A DNA stretch of 15,291 bases from UBA9410 sp036123635 (GTDB lineage Bacteria > Actinomycetota > Acidimicrobiia > Acidimicrobiales > MedAcidi-G1): assembly GCA_036123635.1 (NCBI GenBank), contig JAZADL010000105.1, positions 1 through 15,291 of the forward strand, written 5' to 3'. The notes beneath the pieces are model-generated. The model worked only from the letters and a program-made list of their open reading frames with translations, was not told the DNA's origin and did no database searches. Shown in pieces: positions 7,264 through 13,204 of the stretch. Numbering within the stretch: the first letter of the stretch is position 1; the number at the start of each line of letters is the position of its first letter. Position numbers and translations under genes: made by a program.

Positions 7264-7269
7264 TAGGTT
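7264..7269 (+). promoter_or_regulatory. Possible -10 element for a leaderless transcript
   Basis: TAGGTT fits the actinobacterial TANNNT -10 pattern and ends six bases before the GTG at 7276, the spacing expected if transcription starts at the start codon. No Shine-Dalgarno sequence precedes that GTG, which suits leaderless translation. No good -35 is visible. The octamer cctaggtt also occurs 36 bases upstream (7226-7233). Confidence 0.35.
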
Positions 7270-7275
7270 GCTCCC

Positions 7276-8673
7276 GTGCCGGACTCCCCCGAACTCATTG
7301 CGGCAGATCTACTGGACCGCTACCCGCCGCCTACCTCGGCGACCTTCCCGTTGCGGTCGGGAAACCTGATCGAGTCGCTGGTCGACGGAGCGGTGGCCTT
7401 CGACCAGATTGCCGGAGCCGTCGAGGCGGCCACGACCTCGGTTTGGGTCTGCGTGGCCTTCCTCGAACTGGATGCCCGGTTTCCCGGCGGCCGAGGCACG
7501 TTCCTGGACCTCCTGGACACGGCGGCCGACCGGGGGGTCGACGTGCGGGTGTTGTTCTGGCACCCGGAGGGTTATGGGGCTGGAGCCGACGACACGTTTC
7601 CCGGAGATGAGACCTCCGCCAGGGTGCTAGCCACCCGGTCCACCCAGTGGCAGGCCCGTTGGGACGCCGCAGGCCGACAGTGCCAGCACCAGAAGGCGTG
7701 GTTAGTGGACGCTGGAACTCCTGACGAGGTGGCCTTCGTGGGCGGTATCAACATCACCAAGGGATCCATGTCCGACCGTCGCCATAATGAGGCTGACCCG
7801 TCACTGGGCTATCAGCGGGGAGACCGGTACGCCGTAGTCCACGATGTTTACAGCCGACTTTGGGGACCGTGCGTGGCAGACGTGCACGACAACTTCACCA
7901 TGCGGTGGAACGGGGCGTCGGAGTGCGAACGGCCCTACGGATCGTGGCCGGACGGCAGAACCGGTCACCTCACGGAGCGGGATCCGGACGCGGTGCCTGC
8001 CGTGGCGGGTCCGACCACCGCCCAGATCCAGCGCAGCGTTCTGCCCGGCCTCTATGGCGACCTTCCCGACGGCGAGAACTCGGTGCGGGAGCAGTACCTG
8101 ACGGCTATCGCCGGGTCCCGTGACTACGTATACATCGAGAACCAGATCTTTCTGAGCCGGGTCGTGCTGGAGGAACTTCGGGTCGCCCTGGAACGGGGTG
8201 TGCTGGTGGTGGCGTCGGTACCGGGGAACCCAATGCCCGAGCTCGCCGCCGCCCGGTCCCACCCGGGAATCAACGCCGGGTATGAAGTCCTCGCAACTCT
8301 CGGTGGTTACGAAGGGTTCTGCCTGTCAGCGCCATGTGTTCGACGGGACTGGGGATACGAGGAGATATACGTCCACGCCAAGACGGCCGTCGTGGACGAC
8401 GCCTGGGGGACAATCGGGTCCACCAACCTGATCTTTTCTTCGTTCCAGGGCGACACCGAGATGAACGTCTCGTTCTGGGATCCCGGCGTGGCCAAGACGT
8501 TCCGAGTCCGACAGATCGACGAGAAGGCCGGGTTCGACTCCTCGAACCTCGGTGGCGGTGAGGCGGTCGGGCGTCTCATTGAGATAGCTCGGGCCAACGC
8601 GACTCGGCGTCAGGCCGGTGGGCCACTGGAAGGGTTCGCTTGCGCCGTGGACCCGGCCCACTGGGCCACTTGA
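7276..8673 (+). CDS. Phospholipase D-superfamily protein with two HKD motifs
   Basis: 465-residue PLD-superfamily enzyme with two catalytic HxKx4D motifs: HQKAWLVD (His138) and HAKTAVVD (His367). Each is followed by the expected loop, FVGGINITKG after the first and IGSTNLIFSSFQGDTEMNV after the second. A YIENQIF segment, typical of true phospholipases D, lies between. This suggests phosphodiester hydrolysis or transphosphatidylation rather than an endonuclease, though cardiolipin-synthase-like activity is possible. No signal peptide or membrane segment is visible, so it is predicted cytoplasmic or membrane-associated. The GTG start lacks a ribosome site, and a -10-like TAGGTT suggests a leaderless mRNA. 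It converges on the HemD-like gene after 35 bases. Superfamily very sure; substrate unknown. Confidence 0.88.
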   Translation: MPDSPELIAADLLDRYPPPTSATFPLRSGNLIESLVDGAVAFDQIAGAVEAATTSVWVCVAFLELDARFPGGRGTFLDLLDTAADRGVDVRVLFWHPEGYGAGADDTFPGDETSARVLATRSTQWQARWDAAGRQCQHQKAWLVDAGTPDEVAFVGGINITKGSMSDRRHNEADPSLGYQRGDRYAVVHDVYSRLWGPCVADVHDNFTMRWNGASECERPYGSWPDGRTGHLTERDPDAVPAVAGPTTAQIQRSVLPGLYGDLPDGENSVREQYLTAIAGSRDYVYIENQIFLSRVVLEELRVALERGVLVVASVPGNPMPELAAARSHPGINAGYEVLATLGGYEGFCLSAPCVRRDWGYEEIYVHAKTAVVDDAWGTIGSTNLIFSSFQGDTEMNVSFWDPGVAKTFRVRQIDEKAGFDSSNLGGGEAVGRLIEIARANATRRQAGGPLEGFACAVDPAHWAT

Positions 8674-8708
8674 ACCACCCCGGCACCTGATCGTAAGGCC
8701 GGTATCCC

Positions 8709-9548
8709 TCAGGGTCCCGACCGGGCCCTTGCTGCTTCGGCCAGGGCGTCCAACATGGCTACTAGCCGTGCCCGTTCCGGCTCAACCACGCCGGTCATTC
8801 CCAACGCGCGCATGGCCTCCGAGCAAACCGGCCCCACCGACACCGGGACCACCCGTGTCCCGTCCAGGGCCTCGACCAGGTCCCGGCGACGGCCCTGGGC
8901 CTCGGCCACGTCCACGAGGTGTACGGCGGCCTGCTGGGTAGTGAACGTCACGGCGTCGACCCCACCGTCGCAAATCAGGCCTACCAACGCCTCAGCCGGT
9001 CTCGTGTCGTAGGGAAGAGTCCAGCGGTAGACCGGCACGACCACAACCTCGCCACACGAGGTGGCCAGGGGAGCAGCGAGCGACTCTTCGTCGGTGCCGT
9101 CTACCTGCAGGGCGATCCGTCGCCGACCCCCGGTGGTTGCCACGTGGTCCACGATCTGGGAGAACAGCTCGTCGGGGGCCGACCAGGCCACTTCGAGGTC
9201 GGCCCGTCGGGCAGCGCTCACCGCCTTGGGCCCCCGGGCCAGAACCTCGGTGGTCTGGAGCGTGGAACGTAGGTCAGCGCCCACGTCGGTCCCGTCCATG
9301 GCCTCCAACCACATGTTCAGCCCCATCCCGGTCTGGAGTACCACGGCGTCTGGTGGCTCGTCGACTAGAGACCGCGACACTTCCAGCAGTCGTGGATCGT
9401 CGGAGAGGTCGACGGTGCGCATGGTGCAACCGCGCACCACGTCGGCTCCCCGGCGGCACAGGGCTTCGACCTGCTGGTCGGCTCGCCGGTCGGCTGTCAC
9501 CCCGACCCGCCAGCCCTCCAGCGGTCGGTCGGTCGACTGGGTGTTCAT
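8709..9548 (-). CDS. Uroporphyrinogen-III synthase (HemD)-like protein
   Basis: 279 residues from ATG 9548; an in-frame ATG at 9572 would add eight residues but has no ribosome site. The protein has the two-lobed HemD pattern: an opening GWRVGVTADRRADQQVEALCRRGA strand-helix unit, a linker near WSAPDELFSQIVDHVA, RIALQVDGTDEESLAAPL, VVPVYRWTLP, the hallmark DAVTFTTQQAAVHLVDVA, and a closing VVPVSVGPVCSEAMRALGM. HemD closes hydroxymethylbilane to uroporphyrinogen III in tetrapyrrole synthesis. No other heme gene is nearby. It lacks the DNA-binding extension found in some actinobacterial HemD-like regulators, and HemD sequences are weakly conserved, so a paralogue with another role is possible. 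Its relation to the phosphotransferase upstream on the same strand is unclear. Confidence 0.75.
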   Translation of the reverse strand: MNTQSTDRPLEGWRVGVTADRRADQQVEALCRRGADVVRGCTMRTVDLSDDPRLLEVSRSLVDEPPDAVVLQTGMGLNMWLEAMDGTDVGADLRSTLQTTEVLARGPKAVSAARRADLEVAWSAPDELFSQIVDHVATTGGRRRIALQVDGTDEESLAAPLATSCGEVVVVPVYRWTLPYDTRPAEALVGLICDGGVDAVTFTTQQAAVHLVDVAEAQGRRRDLVEALDGTRVVPVSVGPVCSEAMRALGMTGVVEPERARLVAMLDALAEAARARSGP

Positions 9549-9617
9549 CCCCCCAGCATGCCTGCTCACCATCGGAGGCGACCAAGGGCGTCCAGCGGGG
9601 CGGCCAAGATCCGCTCT

Positions 9618-9655
9618 TCACTCAAGGAATCAAAAATCACTCAAGGAATCAAAAA
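9618..9655. repeat. Perfect 19-bp tandem direct repeat, two copies, AT-rich
   Basis: The unit tcactcaaggaatcaaaaa occurs exactly twice, at 9618-9636 and 9637-9655, with no mismatch. It is strikingly AT-rich against its surroundings and lies between the phosphotransferase stop (9687) and the HemD-like start on the minus strand. Read on the minus strand it gives two TTTTTGATT tracts, which could act as the T-tract of a terminator for the phosphotransferase. Two sites about two helical turns apart could also be a regulator's paired operator for the HemD-like gene. Confidence 0.9.
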
Positions 9656-9686
9656 CACCCGCGGAGAGAGCCGAGAGGTCATGACA

Positions 9687-10748
9687 TCAACGGCCCGCAC
9701 CATCGATGAGATGTCCCGCCTGCTCGAAGAGAAGGACAGCCCTCTGGTGGAGATCCCGTCCCGTCTCGACGGGGGCTCGGCCAGCGGCCGCCCGGGCGTT
9801 TGTACCCTCCAGGATGATGCCCAGCTTGTAGCACGCCAAGGTCTGCCACCAGGCCAGGTCGTCAAGGGAGAGGCCGGTCCCCTCGCCGTACCGGACCACC
9901 AGCTCGTCGGTGGTCGGGAACCCGTCGGCTGCAGTCTCGAACGATCCCACGCCCCCCGACGTGACCAGGAGCCAGGCAAGGTCCAAGCGTGGGTCGCCGA
10001 GGGTCGTCAGTTCCCAGTCGAGGACTGCGGCCAGCTCGGGACGGTCGTGGGCAGCGAGCACGTTGGCCAGGTGGTAGTCACCGTGGATGATCCCGCAGTG
10101 GAAGTCGGTGGGCCGGTGGTCATCCAGCCAAGCACCCACCCAGTCGACTCCGGGAAGGTCCGGGCCGTGATATCCGTCAAACGCCGCGTAGGACTCCAGC
10201 TGGCTTCGCCACCGTCCGACCTGCCGTTCTAGCCAGCCGTCCGGGTGTCCGAAGTCGGCCAGCCCCACTTCCTCCGGGGGGATCAGGGCCAGGGCGGAGA
10301 TGGCGTCGACCATCGACAGGCCAAGGTGGTGCCGCCAGTCGGGGTCTGTGGCGTACCGGCCAGGCAGCGGGCCCACCGGGGCGAAGCCGTCTACGGCTGA
10401 CATCAGGAAGAAGCAGGTGCCGATGACCGACGGGTCGTCACAGGCAGCGTGGCAGACGGGCTGTGGGACACCGCGTCCGGCGATGGCGGTGAGCACTCTC
10501 GCCTCGCGCAGCATCGTCTCGTCGCTATTGGGTCGCGGGTGGCGGGGCGGTCGTCGCAACACCATCGTGGTTCCGTCGGCACGAGTTAGCAGGAACAGGT
10601 TGTTCTGGGTGCCACCGGCCATCTGTCGGCTGGACACCACCGGACCCTCGCCGGGAACGTCCCGGTCGGCGATCCAGGCCTGGAGGGCCGGCCAGACCAG
10701 CAGGCCGTCGCCATCGTCCAGGGTCTTGTCCACCGAGGTCGTGTCCAC
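9687..10748 (-). CDS. Phosphotransferase family protein (APH / ACAD11-type kinase fold)
   Basis: 353 residues when started at GTG 10748. It has the aminoglycoside-phosphotransferase fold (PF01636) of the type fused to acyl-CoA dehydrogenase in ACAD11. Visible are a Gly-rich nucleotide loop MAGGTQNNLF, the ATP-lysine strand region TTMVLRRPP, the catalytic HGDYHLANVL (Asp224) and metal-binding VLDWELTTLGDPRLDLAWLL, then a C-terminal YKLGIILEG helix. Despite the family name, such stand-alone proteins are probably metabolic kinases, acting perhaps on hydroxyacyl-CoA-like substrates, and are not evidence of antibiotic resistance. The open frame runs to an ATG at 10895, but that extension (Cys- and Arg-rich) is not domain-like; GTGs at 10748 or 10733 are better starts. 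The gene diverges from the pyrimidine operon. Confidence 0.82.
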   Translation of the reverse strand: MDTTSVDKTLDDGDGLLVWPALQAWIADRDVPGEGPVVSSRQMAGGTQNNLFLLTRADGTTMVLRRPPRHPRPNSDETMLREARVLTAIAGRGVPQPVCHAACDDPSVIGTCFFLMSAVDGFAPVGPLPGRYATDPDWRHHLGLSMVDAISALALIPPEEVGLADFGHPDGWLERQVGRWRSQLESYAAFDGYHGPDLPGVDWVGAWLDDHRPTDFHCGIIHGDYHLANVLAAHDRPELAAVLDWELTTLGDPRLDLAWLLVTSGGVGSFETAADGFPTTDELVVRYGEGTGLSLDDLAWWQTLACYKLGIILEGTNARAAAGRAPVETGRDLHQRAVLLFEQAGHLIDGAGR

Positions 10749-10982
10749 CCGGTCAGGATCCCACGCGTTCCGGTAGGAAGACCGAGGCGGCCGTTGGCGG
10801 ATTACCGGCCACCTCACCACCACCTCTTCTCGTTTTTGGCCCGTGATGACGGTGACGCAATTATGTGTCGCCATCTGGCAACACCTACTGTCCATCTGTC
10901 CGTCGCTATCACCAAGTGTGGGGCCCTATGGAGGCCTGGTCGGGCAACAAATAGGGAATCAGGGATTTGGGAGGTGCCGGTC
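10749..10982. promoter_or_regulatory. Divergent promoter region of the phosphotransferase and pyrimidine-degradation genes
   Basis: About 234 bases without a confident gene, to be reduced if the phosphotransferase starts upstream. On the minus strand CATAAT (10865-10860) matches five of six bases of a -10 consensus, but I see no matching -35. On the plus strand the heptamer ccatctg occurs at 10871 and 10892, 21 bases apart, and ggcaaca also occurs twice (ctggcaacacc, cgggcaacaaa). These are candidate operator half-sites for control of the catabolic operon. No plus-strand promoter stands out. Confidence 0.4.
10969..10974 (+). promoter_or_regulatory. Ribosome binding site fixing the beta-ureidopropionase start
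   Basis: GGGAGG lies eight bases before ATG 10983. The open frame continues upstream to 10794, but the protein family begins at MSEVRAAMVQ, so this site decides the start. Confidence 0.7.
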
Positions 10983-11822
10983 ATGAGCGAGGTGCGAGCG
11001 GCGATGGTCCAGACGAGTTGGACCGGTGACAAGGATTCGATGATCGAGCTCCATGAGAAGTACCTGGCCGAGGCGGCCGCTGCAGGGGCCCGCGTTATGT
11101 GCTTTCAGGAACTCTTCTACGGCCCCTACTTCTGTCAAGTCCAGGACACGGCGTTCTACGACTATGCCGAGGCCATCCCGGACGGTCCCACCACCCGGCG
11201 CTTCCAGGAGTTGGCGGCGAAGCACGGCATGGTGCTCGTGCTGCCGATGTACGAGAAGGAGCAGGAGGGTCTGCTCTACAACACCGCAGCGGTGATCGAC
11301 GCGGACGGCACCTACCTCGGCAAGTACCGCAAAACTCACCTCCCCCAGGTCAAGGGCTTCTGGGAGAAGTTCTACTTCCGGCCCGGGAACCTCGGGTACC
11401 CCGTGTTTGACACTGCGGTCGGCCGGATCGGTGTCTACATCTGCTACGACCGCCACTTTCCCGAAGGCTGGCGAGCCCTCGGCTTAAACGGCGCTCAGGT
11501 GGTATTCAACCCCTCGGCCACCAGCCGAGGCCTTTCTTCCTACCTCTGGCAACTCGAGCAGCCAGCCTCAGCGGTGGCCAACATGTACTACGTGGGCGCC
11601 ATCAACCGCATTGGCACTGAGGACCTGGGCGACAACGACTTCTACGGAACGACGTACTTCGTGGACCCCCGCGGTCAGTTCGTGGGCGACGTCTGCTCAG
11701 ACAAGGACGAGGAGCTCATCGTGCGCGACCTTGACCTAGATCTGATTGACGAAGTCCGAAACCAGTGGGCCTTCTACCGGGACCGTCGTCCCGACATGTA
11801 CGACCCGCTGACCCAGGCCTGA
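10983..11822 (+). CDS. Beta-ureidopropionase (N-carbamoyl-beta-alanine amidohydrolase), nitrilase superfamily
   Basis: 279-residue nitrilase-superfamily hydrolase with an intact Glu-Lys-Cys triad: CFQELFYGPYF (Glu43), KYRKTHLPQ (Lys117) and YICYDRHFPEG (Cys154). NLGYPVFDTAVGRIGVYICY, INGAQ-like LNGAQVVFNPSATSRGLSSY, ASAVANMYYVGAINRIGTE and the tail DEVRNQWAFYRDRRPDMYD resemble animal UPB1 (from memory). This favours N-carbamoyl-beta-alanine/3-ureidoisobutyrate hydrolysis, releasing ammonia, CO2 and beta-alanine or 3-aminoisobutyrate. It differs from many bacterial beta-ureidopropionases of the M20/HyuC metallo-amidase type. N-carbamoylputrescine amidase is the main alternative, but the dihydropyrimidinase two genes downstream supports the pyrimidine role. 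A strong ribosome site sets the start. It is the first gene of the plus-strand catabolic run. Confidence 0.9.
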   Translation: MSEVRAAMVQTSWTGDKDSMIELHEKYLAEAAAAGARVMCFQELFYGPYFCQVQDTAFYDYAEAIPDGPTTRRFQELAAKHGMVLVLPMYEKEQEGLLYNTAAVIDADGTYLGKYRKTHLPQVKGFWEKFYFRPGNLGYPVFDTAVGRIGVYICYDRHFPEGWRALGLNGAQVVFNPSATSRGLSSYLWQLEQPASAVANMYYVGAINRIGTEDLGDNDFYGTTYFVDPRGQFVGDVCSDKDEELIVRDLDLDLIDEVRNQWAFYRDRRPDMYDPLTQA

Positions 11823-11866
11823 GAGCCGACTGCCTTCCAGAGACCGATCCCACACGGGAGACGACG

Positions 11867-13156
11867 ATGACCACCAACGCCGAGCTGTTGGAACGACACC
11901 GCGCCGTCCTCCCGAACTGGCTGGCCCTCTACTACGACCCCCCAATCTCCTTCGACCGGGGCCAGGGACGCCACGTCTACGACGTCGAAGGCAACCGCTA
12001 CCTCGACTTCTTCGGTGGGATCCTCACCACGAGTCTTGGCTACGACATCCCGGAGATCACCAAGGCCGTCCAGAAGCAGGCCTCCAGGACGTTCCACACT
12101 TCCACCCTCTACCTGTCCGAGTGCATGATCGAGCTGGCCGAGCTAATCGCCGGACTGTCCGGCATCCCCGACGCCAAGGTGTTCTTCACCACCTCGGGCA
12201 CCGAGGCCAACGACGCCGCCTTGATGCTGGCTACCACGGCCCGGAAGTCCAACCAGATCCTGGCCTTGAGGAACAGTTACCACGGGCGGTCTTTCACCAC
12301 CATCGCCATTACCGCCCAACGGGCGTGGTCACCGACCAGCATTAGCGGCCTATCGGTCAACTACGTACATGGCGGCTACCGACTACGTAGCCCCTTCCGC
12401 GACCTCGACGACAGTGCCTACACGGCAGCCTGCGTCGACGACCTCACCCAAGTGTTCGACATGATGACGTCGGGTGACGTGGCTGCCATGATTGCTGAGC
12501 CCATCCAGGGCGTGGGCGGTTTCGCCACGCCCCCCGACGGTTTCTTCGGCGCCATGAAAAAGGAGCTAGACAACCGGGGCGTCTTGTTCATCTCCGACGA
12601 GGTCCAGACAGGCTGGGGCCGTACCGGCGAGCACTTCTGGGGCTACCAAGCCCACGGGATCACGCCCGACGTCCTCACCTTCGCTAAGGGGGTTGGCAAC
12701 GGCCTCTCCCTCGGTGGGGTGGTGGCTAGTGCCGAGCTCATGGACTCGCTGCCCGGAAACTCCCTCTCAACGTTCGGTGGGAACCCCATGAGCAGCATCG
12801 GGGCCCTGGCCACAATCCGGTACATGTTGGAGCACGACATCCAGGGCCACGCCCTGCGCATGGGCGAGCGCCTGGCTGGCCATCTGCGGCCTGCCGTGGA
12901 CGCCTCCATGGCGGTCGCCGAGTTGCGGGGCCGGGGCCTGATGCTGGCCATCGAGACCGTCCAGCCAGGGACCATCGATCCGAATGCGGACGCCGCCGCC
13001 CACATTATGGAGGAGGCCCGGGCGGCAGGCCTGCTGATCGGCAAGGGCGGGTTGTACGGCAACGTGTTGCGCATCGCCCCGCCGATGACAGTCACCGAGG
13101 AGGAAATCGATGAGGCGGGAACGGTGCTGGTCGGCATCATCGAGGGGCTGGGATAG
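11867..13156 (+). CDS. Class III aminotransferase, AGXT2-like (probable beta-alanine/3-aminoisobutyrate transaminase)
   Basis: 429-residue class III aminotransferase. Landmarks are FFTTSGTEANDAALMLA (phosphate region), NSYHGRS, IAEPIQGVGG, FISDEVQTGWGRTG (PLP-ring Asp) and FAKGVGNGLSLGG with the Schiff-base Lys274. The TSGTEAN and DEVQTG variants and the overall pattern fit the AGXT2-like subgroup, whose animal member transaminates beta-alanine, 3-aminoisobutyrate and glyoxylate/alanine. Its place between beta-ureidopropionase and dihydropyrimidinase makes the ureidopropionase products the likely donors, giving malonate or methylmalonate semialdehyde for the MmsA-type enzyme downstream. The ATG at 11867 has GGGAG six bases before it. 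The gap to the previous gene is 44 bases, so they probably share a transcript. Confidence 0.9.
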   Translation: MTTNAELLERHRAVLPNWLALYYDPPISFDRGQGRHVYDVEGNRYLDFFGGILTTSLGYDIPEITKAVQKQASRTFHTSTLYLSECMIELAELIAGLSGIPDAKVFFTTSGTEANDAALMLATTARKSNQILALRNSYHGRSFTTIAITAQRAWSPTSISGLSVNYVHGGYRLRSPFRDLDDSAYTAACVDDLTQVFDMMTSGDVAAMIAEPIQGVGGFATPPDGFFGAMKKELDNRGVLFISDEVQTGWGRTGEHFWGYQAHGITPDVLTFAKGVGNGLSLGGVVASAELMDSLPGNSLSTFGGNPMSSIGALATIRYMLEHDIQGHALRMGERLAGHLRPAVDASMAVAELRGRGLMLAIETVQPGTIDPNADAAAHIMEEARAAGLLIGKGGLYGNVLRIAPPMTVTEEEIDEAGTVLVGIIEGLG

Positions 13157-13204
13157 TGCCTGGATCGAGAGAGGGCCGCGGTCTGCGGCTCCGAAGGGGG
13201 AGAC

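Noticed and set aside
7137..7275. Minus-strand peptide beginning MTEECLIFIQAG, considered as another gene remnant
   Set aside because: I recognise no family in it, and the frame simply runs on as antisense of the alpha/beta hydrolase.
8680..8702. Hairpin ccggc...gccgg between the PLD-like and HemD-like genes as a bidirectional terminator
   Set aside because: The stem is only five base pairs with a 13-base loop and no T-run, too weak to call.
9680..9790. Plus-strand frame starting MTSTARTIDEMSRLLEEKDS, which looks like a genuine protein start
   Set aside because: It is antisense to the C-terminus of the phosphotransferase, whose HQRAVLLFEQAGHL end is family-like. The frame becomes Arg/Pro/Gly-rich without any domain soon after.
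9687..10748. Aminoglycoside resistance gene
   Set aside because: The fold is APH-like, but the motifs fit the ACAD11-type metabolic group and there is no resistance or mobile-element context.
10749..10895. N-terminal extension of the phosphotransferase to ATG 10895
   Set aside because: The roughly 49 extra residues are Cys- and Arg-rich and outside the fold. A -10-like CATAAT at 10865-10860 would place the transcript start after this ATG.
10794..10982. Upstream extension of the beta-ureidopropionase frame
   Set aside because: The strong GGGAGG site at 10969-10974 and the family's N-terminal strand both point to ATG 10983.
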